Of a stretch of DNA of 64,000 bases, positions 17,874 through 26,762 are shown one piece after another. Position numbers and translations under genes: made by a program. Below the pieces are notes generated by a model, which was given only the letters and a program-made list of their open reading frames with translations, did not search any database and was not told the origin of the DNA. Each line of letters begins with the position of its first letter. Within the stretch, counting starts at the first letter, position 1. This DNA is from Brevibacillus sp051967035. Its GTDB lineage: Bacteria > Bacillota > Bacilli > Brevibacillales > Brevibacillaceae. Location: assembly GCF_051967035.1 (NCBI RefSeq), contig NZ_JBQCKK010000013.1, positions 53,330 to 117,329 on the forward strand. Reading direction: 5' to 3'.

Positions 17874-17882
17874 TGCTATAAT
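17874..17882 (+). promoter_or_regulatory. Extended -10 promoter of the TetR gene
   Basis: TGCTATAAT (17874-17882) is an extended -10 with TTGAGA 15 bp upstream of the hexamer. Transcription would begin about 10 nt before the start codon, leaving an almost leaderless message. Confidence 0.45.
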
Positions 17883-17899
17883 GGTCTCGGGTGAAGAGC

Positions 17900-18547
17900 A
17901 TGAGCGAAAAATCAATCAGAGAACGAATTATCGAAACGGCCATGCGCCTGTTCGAAGCGCACGGCTACCACAGGGTGACCGTCGACCAAATCGTCAAGGA
18001 AAGCGGAACCTCGAAGGGAGGATTTTATCACAATTTCAAATCCAAGGACGAGCTCCTCTACATCATTCACGACCAATTCATTACGTACGTTCTGGAAAAA
18101 GCAGAGGAAGCTTACGAAAAATGGGATACGCCGACGGAACGCCTGCAAGCGATCGTCAAATCGTTTGTGATGATGATTGATCTGTACCGCTCACAGGTAA
18201 CGATTTTTTATCAGGAAAGCCTCTTTTTGGCCCCCGAGTATTTTACCGATATTGAAACGAAGCGGGATCGCTATAAAAAAATCATGTTTACCGTCATCTC
18301 AGACGGGATCCAGTCAGGCGAATTCCGGCCGGAGCTGCCTGTGCCGATCGTCTCCATGGCCATTTTCGGCATGGTCAACTGGATTTACAAATGGTATCAA
18401 AAAACAGGGACGTATTCGATCGAGCAGATTGCCGACATTTACGCCGACATGGTGCTGCATTCCGTGTTGAAGCCCGAGGCGATGGAAAACCCGGCGTTCA
18501 ACCGTTTTTTCCTGGCGTCTGGCAGTACGCCGTTCAAGCCGTTGTGA
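17900..18547 (+). CDS. TetR/AcrR family transcriptional regulator
   Basis: Repressor-type regulator of 215 aa. The N-terminal helix-turn-helix (residues about 8-52: FEAHGYHRVTVDQIVKESG then SKGGFYHNFKSKDELL) is classical TetR; the rest is the ligand and dimer domain. It lies immediately upstream of, and in the same direction as, the methylmalonyl-CoA mutase operon, whose promoter carries two TetR-like operators (18688-18705 and 18720-18737). A role as an acyl-CoA-sensing repressor of that operon is therefore likely but inferred. A GTG at 17891 is an alternative start. Confidence 0.88.
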   Translation: MSEKSIRERIIETAMRLFEAHGYHRVTVDQIVKESGTSKGGFYHNFKSKDELLYIIHDQFITYVLEKAEEAYEKWDTPTERLQAIVKSFVMMIDLYRSQVTIFYQESLFLAPEYFTDIETKRDRYKKIMFTVISDGIQSGEFRPELPVPIVSMAIFGMVNWIYKWYQKTGTYSIEQIADIYADMVLHSVLKPEAMENPAFNRFFLASGSTPFKPL

Positions 18548-18671
18548 AGCAGGAAGGATCAGGCGGCTACTCGCCGTTTGCTGGCAGGAGAGCAGGGGCA
18601 TAGTCGCTTCACGGTCCGAATAAAAAAGGATGCCAGACGAACGGGTTGATCTGTACTATTATTCAGACATT

Positions 18672-18737
18672 TGCTATAATCATCAAAAGACCAACTGGTC
18701 GGTCTTGCCTACTCTCTACAGACCAACCAGTCGGTTC
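18672..18737 (+). promoter_or_regulatory. Promoter with two tandem TetR-type operators, mut operon
   Basis: Extended -10 TTGCTATAAT at 18671-18680. Just downstream lie two near-palindromic sites of the same type: AGACCAACTGGTCGGTCT at 18688-18705 and AGACCAACCAGTCGGTTC at 18720-18737, 32 bp apart centre to centre (three helical turns). They would overlap and follow the transcription start, a position suited to repression. Confidence 0.65.
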
Positions 18738-18767
18738 GTGACGGATTTTAACCCGGGAGGAATACGT

Positions 18768-19304
18768 GTGCTGACGATTTATGAATGGAGAGAACTTGCC
18801 AAGCTGCTGGAACAGACCGATATAGAATCGATCGAAGTCATCGAGGAAGAATCCCGCCTGCGGATCAAACGACGCGTGAACGGGATGGCGACAAATGCGG
18901 AAGCGGCATACGGACAAAAGGCCGATGCTGGTCACAAAGCGGCTACCGTCATTTCGATGCCGCAAGCCGTACCCGCGCCTGTCCCGCAGCCCAAGCCCCA
19001 GCCGCAGCCTGTGGCGGCAGTCCAAACAGTCGCTCCGGTCGCAGCCGTCGAACAGACGGAACGCTTGCACCCCATTGCTTCTCCGATGGTCGGAACCTTT
19101 TATGCCGCTCCGGCCGAGGATGCGCCGCCCTACGTTTCGGTGGGTGACCGCGTAGAGCCGTCGAGCATCGTCTGTATTGTCGAGGCCATGAAGCTGTTTA
19201 ACGAGATTGAAGCGGAGGTAAAAGGGGAAATCGTTCAAGTACTGGTGGAAAACGGTCAGCTGGTTACGCATGGGCAACCGCTGTTTCTCGTAAAGCTTGC
19301 CTAG
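18768..19304 (+). CDS. Biotin carboxyl carrier protein (AccB-like)
   Basis: Carries CO2 as carboxybiotin between the biotin carboxylase and carboxyltransferase of this operon. The 178-aa protein has the AccB-type N-terminal segment (residues 1-36), a Pro/Gln/Val-rich hinge (about 65-95) and the biotinyl domain with SPMVGTFYAAPAED and the acceptor motif VEAMKLFNEI (Lys142). The GTG at 18768 has GGGAGG 7 nt upstream and lies just after the operator region. First gene of the mut operon. A second BCCP-like gene at 26287 lacks the acceptor lysine, so this copy must be the functional carrier. Confidence 0.9.
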   Translation: MLTIYEWRELAKLLEQTDIESIEVIEEESRLRIKRRVNGMATNAEAAYGQKADAGHKAATVISMPQAVPAPVPQPKPQPQPVAAVQTVAPVAAVEQTERLHPIASPMVGTFYAAPAEDAPPYVSVGDRVEPSSIVCIVEAMKLFNEIEAEVKGEIVQVLVENGQLVTHGQPLFLVKLA

Positions 19305-19337
19305 CGAAAATGCGCGATTGAGGGGAGGTCTGGACAA

Positions 19338-21461
19338 GTGAACAAAGACACGCTGTTTACGCAATTTCCCGTGCCGACGTACGAGCAGTGGCGGGAAGCG
19401 GCAGAAAAATCGTTGAAGGGCGCGTCATTCGATGCCAAACTGTTGACCAGGACATATGAAGGAATCGTTCGTCAGCCGATTTACCGGACGGAAGATGTCG
19501 CAACATTGCCACATCTGGACGCAGAGCCGGGCCAGGCGCCGTTTGTCAGGGGGACGAAAAGCGCGTACGCCAAAGGGGCACAGCGCTGGGAGGTCTGCCA
19601 GGAGATAACGGCTCCGGATGCCAGGTCGTTTAACGAAACGGCGCTCACGGATTTGGCTCGCGGCCAAACGATGCTGCACCTCGTGCTCGACCGGGCGGCG
19701 AAGGCGGGACTGGACCCGGATGAAGCGCTCCCAGAAGACATCGGAGCGGGGGGGCTCTCGCTTTTTTCCGTGGAGGATGTGGCTGAGGCGCTCAGCGGAC
19801 TGAACCTGGAGGAACTGCCGATTTACATCCCATCCGGACCGCTCGGCTTGCCTGTGTTTGCCCTCCTGTTGGCGCATCTGGAAGCGAGCGGACGCAATGC
19901 CCGAGAGCTGCGCGGCTGCATCGGCCAAGACCCGGTGGCCGCGCTGCTTACAGAAGGTCAGCTTCCGTACGCGCTGGACACGGCGTTTGCCGCCATGGCG
20001 AAAATCACGCGCTGGGCGAGCGAGCATGCACCGCAGCTCAAAACGATTCTCGTCCAAGGCAACGCCTACTATGAGAGCGGCGGCCATGCGGTAGCCGAGC
20101 TGGCGTTTTCGCTGGCGACGGGCGTCGACTACATCCAGGCCATGCTGGAGCGCGGACTGTCGATCGAGGAAGCGGCGGGCCGGATGCAGTTTTCTTTTTC
20201 CATCGGTTCCGACGTGTTCATGGAAATCGCGAAGCTGCGGGCCGCGAAAATGCTCTGGGCGAACATCGTCGCTTCCTATGGAGGCTCGACCGAGGCCCAG
20301 AAGATGAAGATTCACGCGCGGACGGCCGCCTGGACGAAAACGGTGTACGATCCGTACGTCAACATGCTGCGCGCGACGACGGAAGCGTTTTCAGCGATTG
20401 TCGGGGGAGTCGACAGCCTGCACGTGTCCGCGTTCGACGAAGCAATCCGTCCGGCAACCGATTTTTCCCGGCGAATCGCGCGCAACACGCAAATCATTTT
20501 GGAGCAGGAGTCCCATCTGGCGAAGGTGGCAGACCCTGCCGGCGGCTCCTGGTACGTGGAATGGCTCACGGATGAGCTGGCGAAAAAAGCATGGGAGCTG
20601 TTTTTGCAGGTAGAGGAAAAGGGTGGCATGCTTCGGGCGCTGGCGGAAGGCTTCCCGCAAAGCGTGATTGCAGAGAGCGCCGCGCGCAAGGAAAAAGATA
20701 TCGCTTCACGCAAAAGCCGCATCGTCGGCACGAACATGTATCCGAATCCGTCCGAGCAGCCGTTGCCGCAGCAGGCCGCACCTGCCCTGCATGAACAGCG
20801 CATCGCCGCGTTGCGCGCTCATCGGGCGAGAAAAGCACCGTCTGCGTTTTCCGAACGGCTGGCAAAGCTCGCACACGACACAGAAGAGTGGGTCGGCCAT
20901 GCCGTACAGGCCGCGCTCGCCGGAGCGACCATAGGCGATCTCGCCAAAGCGTTGACCCGCTCCGGGCAAACAGCGACCGTCATTGCCCCGCTGCGCCCGC
21001 ACCGTGCGGCCGAGGCGTTTGAAGCGCTTCGCAAGCAGGCGGACGACTATACGCACAGGACCGGGCAGCGACCGAGCGTCTTTCTCGCGGCAGTGGGCCC
21101 TGTGGCGCAGCATAAGGCGAGGGCGGATTTTGCCGCCGAGTTTTTTGCCGTCGGAGGCTTTGCGGTTTTGCGCCCGCAGGCGTATGCCACTGCCGCAGAG
21201 GCCAAAGAAGCGGCGCTCGCCTCCGGAGCCAAGGTGATTGTCATCTGCTCCGACGATGAGAGCTATCCCGAGCTGGTTCCGCCGCTCGCCCAGGTGCTCA
21301 AGCAGGAGGCTGGCGACAGGATCGTGCTGCTGGCCGGTTTGCCGGACGCCGAGCAGTTGGCGGCGTACAAGGCGGCTGGCGTAGATGACTGCATCCATTT
21401 GCGCTCCAATTGCTATCAGATGCTGCGAGAACTTCAGGAGCGGACAGGAGTGAGCTCATGA
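19338..21461 (+). CDS. mutA: Methylmalonyl-CoA mutase small subunit
   Basis: Smaller subunit of the B12-dependent mutase that interconverts methylmalonyl-CoA and succinyl-CoA. It has 707 aa; the barrel domain shows YESGGHAVAELAFSLATG and FSIGSDVFMEIAKLRAAKMLW, and DPAGGSWYVEWLTDELA. The C-terminal domain keeps the B12-binding fold but lacks the DxHxxG cobalt-ligand motif, as expected for the non-catalytic MutA subunit. The start is GTG at 19338 after GGGGAGG. The stop overlaps the mutB start (ATGA). Confidence 0.92.
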   Translation: MNKDTLFTQFPVPTYEQWREAAEKSLKGASFDAKLLTRTYEGIVRQPIYRTEDVATLPHLDAEPGQAPFVRGTKSAYAKGAQRWEVCQEITAPDARSFNETALTDLARGQTMLHLVLDRAAKAGLDPDEALPEDIGAGGLSLFSVEDVAEALSGLNLEELPIYIPSGPLGLPVFALLLAHLEASGRNARELRGCIGQDPVAALLTEGQLPYALDTAFAAMAKITRWASEHAPQLKTILVQGNAYYESGGHAVAELAFSLATGVDYIQAMLERGLSIEEAAGRMQFSFSIGSDVFMEIAKLRAAKMLWANIVASYGGSTEAQKMKIHARTAAWTKTVYDPYVNMLRATTEAFSAIVGGVDSLHVSAFDEAIRPATDFSRRIARNTQIILEQESHLAKVADPAGGSWYVEWLTDELAKKAWELFLQVEEKGGMLRALAEGFPQSVIAESAARKEKDIASRKSRIVGTNMYPNPSEQPLPQQAAPALHEQRIAALRAHRARKAPSAFSERLAKLAHDTEEWVGHAVQAALAGATIGDLAKALTRSGQTATVIAPLRPHRAAEAFEALRKQADDYTHRTGQRPSVFLAAVGPVAQHKARADFAAEFFAVGGFAVLRPQAYATAAEAKEAALASGAKVIVICSDDESYPELVPPLAQVLKQEAGDRIVLLAGLPDAEQLAAYKAAGVDDCIHLRSNCYQMLRELQERTGVSS

Positions 21462-23644
21462 TGAACAGACCTGATTTTTCCAAAGTGCCGTATCGCGGCA
21501 GCCGGGACATTTCCGACCTGTTTTACGGCCAGGCGCCGTCCGCCGAAGCGAAGAAGCTTCTGGATGAGCAGATTTGGCAGACGCTGGAGCAAATTCCCGT
21601 CAAGCCTCTCTATACAAAAGAAGACGTGCAAGGCATGACGCATCTCGGCTACATGCCGGGCTTGCCGCCGTATTTTCGCGGGCCGTACCCGACGATGTAC
21701 GTAACGCAGCCATGGACGGTGCGCCAGTATGCCGGCTTTTCCACGGCGGAGGAGAGCAGCGCCTTCTATCGCCGCAATTTGGCAGCGGGACAAAAAGGGC
21801 TGTCGATTGCCTTTGACCTCGCGACGCATCGCGGCTATGATTCCGACCATCCGCGGGTCGTCGGCGATGTCGGGAAGGCCGGGGTGGCGGTAGACTCGAT
21901 TCTCGACATGAAAATTTTGTTCGACGGCATTCCGCTGGACAAAATGTCTGTCTCGATGACGATGAACGGAGCGGTGCTGCCAATCATGGCGTTTTACATC
22001 GTGGCGGCGGAGGAGCAGGGCGTCTCGCAGGACCAGTTGACCGGAACGATCCAAAATGACATTTTGAAGGAATACATGGTGCGCAATACGTACATTTATC
22101 CGCCGGAAGCGTCGATGAAGATCATTTCCGATATTTTCGCCTACACCTCGAAGCACATGCCGAAATTCAACAGCATCAGCATTTCCGGCTACCACTTGCA
22201 GGAAGCGGGCGCGACGGCGGACATCGAGCTGGCGTACACGCTGGCAGACGGGCTGGAGTACGTGCGCACAGGGCTTGCCGCAGGAATCGACATCGACGCA
22301 TTCGCGCCGCGCCTGTCGTTTTTCTGGGCGATCGGCATGAACTACTTCATGGAAGTCGCGAAAATGCGGGCAGCCCGCCTGATCTGGGCAAGCCTCATCA
22401 AGCAGTTCAACCCGAAAAACGAAAAGTCGATGGCGCTTCGCACCCACTCGCAGACGTCCGGCTGGAGTCTGACGGAGCAAGACCCGTACAACAACGTCGT
22501 GCGGACGTGCATCGAAGCGATGGCAGCAGCGCTTGGACACACCCAGTCGTTGCATACGAACGCGCTCGACGAGGCAATCGCGCTGCCGACCGACTTTTCG
22601 GCCCGGATCGCGCGCAACACGCAGCTGTTCTTGCAGGACGAGACGCAGATTACGAAGGTCGTCGATCCGTGGGCTGGCTCGTACTACGTCGAGTCGCTGA
22701 CGGCGCAGCTCGTGGAAAAAGCGTGGGCGCACATCGAAGAGATCGAAGCGTTGGGCGGCATGGCCAAGGCGATTGAGACCGGCCTGCCGAAAATGAAGAT
22801 CGAGGAAGCGGCCGCAAGACGCCAGGCGCACATCGACTCGGCGAAAGAAGCGATTATCGGCGTAAACAAATACCGGCTGGACAAGGAAGACCCGCTGGAA
22901 ATTCTCGAAGTCGACAATACGGCCGTGCGCGAGGCGCAAATCCGGCGGTTGCAGGAGCTGCGCCAAAACCGCGATGAGGCGAGAGTGCAGGCGGCTCTGG
23001 CGGCGATTACGGAGTGCGCGCGCACAGGCGAAGGCAACCTGCTTGCGCTGGCGATCGAAGCGGCGCGGGCACGGGCTTCGCTCGGGGAAATATCCGACGC
23101 CTATGAAAAAGTGGTCGGTCGCCACAAAGCGGTCATTCGCTCGATCAGCGGCGTCTACAGCTCAGAGTACGCGGATGCGGAAGAAGTGGCAGCCGTGCGC
23201 AAGATGGCGGACGAGTTCGAGCAGTGGGAAGGCCGACGCCCGCGCATCATGATCGCCAAAATGGGCCAGGACGGGCACGACCGGGGCGCGAAGGTGATCG
23301 CGACGGCTTTTGCCGATCTGGGCTTTGACGTCGATATCGGGCCGCTGTTCCAGACACCGGAGGAAACCGCCAAGCAAGCGGTAGAAAACGACGTGCACGT
23401 CATCGGGTTCAGCTCGCTGGCCGCGGGGCACAAGACGCTGCTGCCGCAGCTCGTCGAGGAGTTGAAAAAGCTCGGGCGCGAGGATATCGTCGTCGTCATC
23501 GGCGGGGTCATTCCGCCGCAGGATTACGCGTTTTTGCGCGAGCACGGCGCTGCTGCCATCTTCGGTCCGGGGACGGTCATTCCGGTAGCGGCCCAGCACG
23601 TTTTGCAGGAGATTGTGCATCGGCTGGAGGCTGCTGGCCTATGA
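21458..23644 (+). CDS. mutB: Methylmalonyl-CoA mutase large (catalytic) subunit
   Basis: Catalytic adenosylcobalamin-dependent subunit, 728 aa, usual length. The N-terminal barrel has GLPPYFRGPYPTMY, AFDLATHRGYDSDHPRV, MTMNGAVLP and the HTHSQT-type HSQTSGWSLT substrate motif. The C-terminal B12 domain has GQDGHDRGAKVIA, containing the DxHxxG cobalt ligand histidine, then IGFSSLAAGH and VIGGVIPPQDY. The ATG at 21458 overlaps the mutA stop by 4 bp. The mutase requires the MeaB chaperone encoded next. No methylmalonyl-CoA epimerase gene is present in this operon. Confidence 0.96.
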   Translation: MMNRPDFSKVPYRGSRDISDLFYGQAPSAEAKKLLDEQIWQTLEQIPVKPLYTKEDVQGMTHLGYMPGLPPYFRGPYPTMYVTQPWTVRQYAGFSTAEESSAFYRRNLAAGQKGLSIAFDLATHRGYDSDHPRVVGDVGKAGVAVDSILDMKILFDGIPLDKMSVSMTMNGAVLPIMAFYIVAAEEQGVSQDQLTGTIQNDILKEYMVRNTYIYPPEASMKIISDIFAYTSKHMPKFNSISISGYHLQEAGATADIELAYTLADGLEYVRTGLAAGIDIDAFAPRLSFFWAIGMNYFMEVAKMRAARLIWASLIKQFNPKNEKSMALRTHSQTSGWSLTEQDPYNNVVRTCIEAMAAALGHTQSLHTNALDEAIALPTDFSARIARNTQLFLQDETQITKVVDPWAGSYYVESLTAQLVEKAWAHIEEIEALGGMAKAIETGLPKMKIEEAAARRQAHIDSAKEAIIGVNKYRLDKEDPLEILEVDNTAVREAQIRRLQELRQNRDEARVQAALAAITECARTGEGNLLALAIEAARARASLGEISDAYEKVVGRHKAVIRSISGVYSSEYADAEEVAAVRKMADEFEQWEGRRPRIMIAKMGQDGHDRGAKVIATAFADLGFDVDIGPLFQTPEETAKQAVENDVHVIGFSSLAAGHKTLLPQLVEELKKLGREDIVVVIGGVIPPQDYAFLREHGAAAIFGPGTVIPVAAQHVLQEIVHRLEAAGL

Positions 23645-24690
23645 GCGCAGGCGGAGACGGCAAACATTCGCTGAACGTGTCCTCGAAAGTCCGCCTCCCG
23701 CGCCTCTCCGTCGACCAGTACGTCAAGGGCGTGCGCGAAAATAACCGGACCGTGCTCGCGCAAGCGATTACGCTTGTCGAGAGCAACTCCGCCGCCCATA
23801 TGGAGATGGCTCAGGAGGTGATCCGCCAGCTGTTGCCGCACACGGGAAATTCCATTCGTATCGGCGTGTCCGGCGTGCCGGGAGCGGGCAAGAGTACGTT
23901 TATCGAAGCATTCGGCACAATGCTGTGCGATAAAGGCCATCGGGTCGCCGTGCTGGCGGTCGATCCGAGCAGCACGGTGACGCGCGGCAGCATTCTCGGA
24001 GACAAGACGCGGATGGAGCTGTTGTCGCGCAATCCGCAGGCGTTCATCCGGCCGTCCGCGACAGGCGGGACGCTGGGCGGCGTCAACCGCAAGACGCGGG
24101 AGACGATGCTGATTTGCGAAGCGGCTGGCTACGACGTGATCCTGGTCGAGACGGTCGGCGTCGGGCAAAGCGAGACGACGGTCAGGTCGATGGTCGACTT
24201 CTTTTTGCTCCTGATGCTGACGGGAGCGGGCGACGAGCTGCAAGGCATCAAAAAAGGCATCATGGAAATCGCCGATGCGCTGTTGATTCACAAGGCAGAC
24301 GGGGAAAACCGCACCCGTGCGCTGATCGCCAAAGGCGAATACAACCGGGTGCTGCACTATTTGCAGCCGGCGACAGCCGGGTGGGAGACGAAGGCGTACA
24401 TGTGCTCGTCCGTGACGGGCGAGGGCATTCCCGAAATATGGGATGTCATCGGACAGTTTCGCGAGACGACGATGAAGTCGGGCGGCTTCGAGGCCCGGCG
24501 CAAGGCGCAACTGCTCGACTGGATGCACAGCATGGCGCAGGACTATTTGCGCGCGACTTTTTTTGGCAATCCGCAGGTCGCGCAACTGCTGCCGACGATT
24601 GAACAGGCTGTCGCCAGCGGGGAGCTGTCGCCGACGAGCGCCGTTCAGCAGCTGGTAGCGATTTACGAAAAAGCGATTAGGAACGATTAG
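23641..24690 (+). CDS. meaB: Methylmalonyl-CoA mutase-associated GTPase MeaB
   Basis: G3E-type P-loop GTPase that loads and protects the cobalamin cofactor of the mutase. It has 349 aa. Walker A is SGVPGAGKSTF (residues about 79-89); DPSSTVTRGSILGDKTRM and VETVGVGQSET cover the switch and Walker B regions; HKADGENRTR is the NKxD-like base-recognition segment. The start ATG at 23641 overlaps the mutB stop (ATGA), so synthesis is coupled to its client. Often annotated ArgK in older records. Confidence 0.94.
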   Translation: MSAGGDGKHSLNVSSKVRLPRLSVDQYVKGVRENNRTVLAQAITLVESNSAAHMEMAQEVIRQLLPHTGNSIRIGVSGVPGAGKSTFIEAFGTMLCDKGHRVAVLAVDPSSTVTRGSILGDKTRMELLSRNPQAFIRPSATGGTLGGVNRKTRETMLICEAAGYDVILVETVGVGQSETTVRSMVDFFLLLMLTGAGDELQGIKKGIMEIADALLIHKADGENRTRALIAKGEYNRVLHYLQPATAGWETKAYMCSSVTGEGIPEIWDVIGQFRETTMKSGGFEARRKAQLLDWMHSMAQDYLRATFFGNPQVAQLLPTIEQAVASGELSPTSAVQQLVAIYEKAIRND

Positions 24691-24718
24691 GAAATAGGGA
24701 CAGGAAGAAGGTCGGACG

Positions 24719-26269
24719 ATGAGCGATATGTACGAAAAAATCGACGAATTGATGGAGCGCAAATTCAAAATCCAGCTGGGCGGTGGCGATGCGCGGATTG
24801 ATGCCCAGCACAACCGCGGCAAGCTCACTGCCCGCGAGCGGATCGAACTGCTGCTCGACCCGGACACGTTTGTCGAGCTGAATCCGTTTGTCGAGCACCG
24901 GGCCACGCACTTTGGGCTGGATCAGATGGAAGCGCCAGGCGAAGGGGTCGTGACAGGCTACGGCAAAATCAACGGGCGTCCCGTCTACTTGTTCGCGCAA
25001 GATTTTACCGTGTTTGGCGGCGCGCTGGGAGAGATGCACGCGCTGAAAATCGCCAAGGCGATGGATTTGGCGGCGAAAAACGGCGCACCGTTTATCGGGC
25101 TGAACGACTCCGGCGGCGCGCGCATTCAGGAAGGCGTCAGCTCGCTTGACGGCTACGGGACGATTTTTTACCGCAATGCGATCTACTCCGGAGTCATCCC
25201 GCAAATCTCGGTCATTCTCGGCCCGTGCGCAGGCGGCGCCGTCTACTCTCCGGCGATTACCGACTTCGTGTTCATGGTGGAAAAGACAAGCCAGATGTTC
25301 ATTACAGGGCCGAAAGTGATCGAGACGGTGACCGGCGAGAAAATTTCTGCCGAAGATTTGGGCGGCGCCCGGGTGCATTCTTCCGTCAGCGGCAACGCCC
25401 ACTTCACGGCAGAGTCCGAGCAGGAGGTACTCGAAGGCGTGCGCAGGCTGCTCAGCTTCCTGCCGCAAAACAACCGCGATCGCGCCCCTGTGCGGGAAGG
25501 GGAGCCCGGCAAGGAGTGGCAAGAAGAGCTCTTGGAGCTGGTCCCTGTCGAGAGTACCAAAGTGTACGATGTCCGCAAGGTGATCGAAAAAATCGTCGAC
25601 TACGGCGACTTCCTGGAGGTGCAGCCGAATTTCGCCCGCAACATCGTCATCGGGCTGGCCCGCATCGACGGACACAGCGTAGGGATCATTGCCAACCAGC
25701 CGAAGGTGATGGCAGGAGGACTCGACATCCATTCTTCCGACAAGCTGGCGCGGTTTATCCGCTTCTGCGATTGCTTCAACATCCCGCTCTTGACCTTCGA
25801 GGACGTCTCCGGCTTTTTCCCGGGAATCAACCAGGAGCACGGGGGAATCATTCGCCACGGCGCAAAAATTTTGTACGCCTACTCGGAAGCGACTGTCCCG
25901 AAGATTACCGTCATTTTGCGCAAGGCGTACGGCGGCGCTTACGTGGCGCTCAACTCCAAGTCGATCGGCGCGGATATCGTCTACGCCTGGCCGAATGCCG
26001 AAATCGCCGTGATGGGACCGGAAGGCGCGGCGAATATCATTTTTGCCAAGGAAATCGAGAGTAGCGAAGACCCGGCGGCGACCCGCGCGGAAAAAATCGC
26101 GCTCTATCGCGAGAAGTTTGCCAACCCGTACGTGGCAGCCAGCCTGGGTATGGTAGACGATGTGATCGACCCGCGCGAAACGCGTCTGAAGGTCGCCCAG
26201 GCGTTGGAAATGCTCCGGAACAAGCAGGAAGACCGTCCATATAAAAAGCATGGGAACATCCCATTGTAA
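24719..26269 (+). CDS. Acyl-CoA carboxylase beta subunit (propionyl-CoA type carboxyltransferase)
   Basis: Carboxyltransferase component of 516 aa that moves CO2 between carboxybiotin and an acyl-CoA, most likely propionyl-CoA/methylmalonyl-CoA given its position in the mut operon. Both crotonase-like halves are present: GLNDSGGARIQEGVSSLDGYG and GPCAGGAVYSPAITDFVFMV in the first, FEDVSGFFPGINQEHGGIIRHGAKIL and KAYGGAYVALNSK in the second. Follows meaB by 28 bp. The related sodium-pump decarboxylase subunit MmdA looks similar, but no membrane beta subunit is present here, which favours a carboxylase. Confidence 0.9.
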   Translation: MSDMYEKIDELMERKFKIQLGGGDARIDAQHNRGKLTARERIELLLDPDTFVELNPFVEHRATHFGLDQMEAPGEGVVTGYGKINGRPVYLFAQDFTVFGGALGEMHALKIAKAMDLAAKNGAPFIGLNDSGGARIQEGVSSLDGYGTIFYRNAIYSGVIPQISVILGPCAGGAVYSPAITDFVFMVEKTSQMFITGPKVIETVTGEKISAEDLGGARVHSSVSGNAHFTAESEQEVLEGVRRLLSFLPQNNRDRAPVREGEPGKEWQEELLELVPVESTKVYDVRKVIEKIVDYGDFLEVQPNFARNIVIGLARIDGHSVGIIANQPKVMAGGLDIHSSDKLARFIRFCDCFNIPLLTFEDVSGFFPGINQEHGGIIRHGAKILYAYSEATVPKITVILRKAYGGAYVALNSKSIGADIVYAWPNAEIAVMGPEGAANIIFAKEIESSEDPAATRAEKIALYREKFANPYVAASLGMVDDVIDPRETRLKVAQALEMLRNKQEDRPYKKHGNIPL

Positions 26270-26286
26270 GAGGGGAGCGTCTTGGA

Positions 26287-26748
26287 ATGAAGCTGCATGA
26301 GCTGCGTGAATTCATCAAGCTGGTCAACCAGTCCTCGATCGAGGAGCTGGAATGGGAAAAAGGCAAGACCCGGATCGTCATCAAAAAAGGCGAGCCTGCC
26401 GTTGTAGCGGCAGCCGCGCTCCCCCTGCAGCCAGGCGAGGTCGAGCAAGGCTACCGGGAAGCGGCGGCTACGGCGGAGGCAGAGCCAGTCCCCGTCGTTG
26501 CGGAAGAAAAAGCGCCAGAGGAAGCGACACAGCTTGTCCTGTCCACGTCTGTCGGGGTTTTTTACGCGCAAGTAACCGTCGGCCAGGCGATCAAGGCGCA
26601 GGAGGTAGTCGGACGCTGCACCGTAGACGCGCTGCAGCTGTCGTCTGACATCGTTTCGCCGGTGGCCGGGGTCGTGACGGAAATTCTTGTGCCGGACGGT
26701 CAGCTCGTCGATTACGGCAAAGCATTGCTGCTCGTCAAACCACAGTAA
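26287..26748 (+). CDS. Degenerate BCCP-like protein lacking the biotin-acceptor lysine
   Basis: A 153-aa protein with the full AccB layout: N-terminal helix segment (residues 1-35, with an IVIKKG strand), an Ala/Glu-rich hinge and a biotinyl-like domain. At the place of the invariant (E)AMK motif it reads VDALQLSSDI, so biotinyl-Lys is Gln117 and Met is Leu116. The flanking strands (GVFYAQVTVGQ and VLVPDGQLVDYG-like residues) are preserved, so the fold should be intact. It sits between the carboxyltransferase and biotin carboxylase genes and may be structural or regulatory. It is not an obvious pseudogene, since the frame is uninterrupted. Confidence 0.8.
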   Translation: MKLHELREFIKLVNQSSIEELEWEKGKTRIVIKKGEPAVVAAAALPLQPGEVEQGYREAAATAEAEPVPVVAEEKAPEEATQLVLSTSVGVFYAQVTVGQAIKAQEVVGRCTVDALQLSSDIVSPVAGVVTEILVPDGQLVDYGKALLLVKPQ

Positions 26749-26762
26749 GAAGGGGCGTTCCT

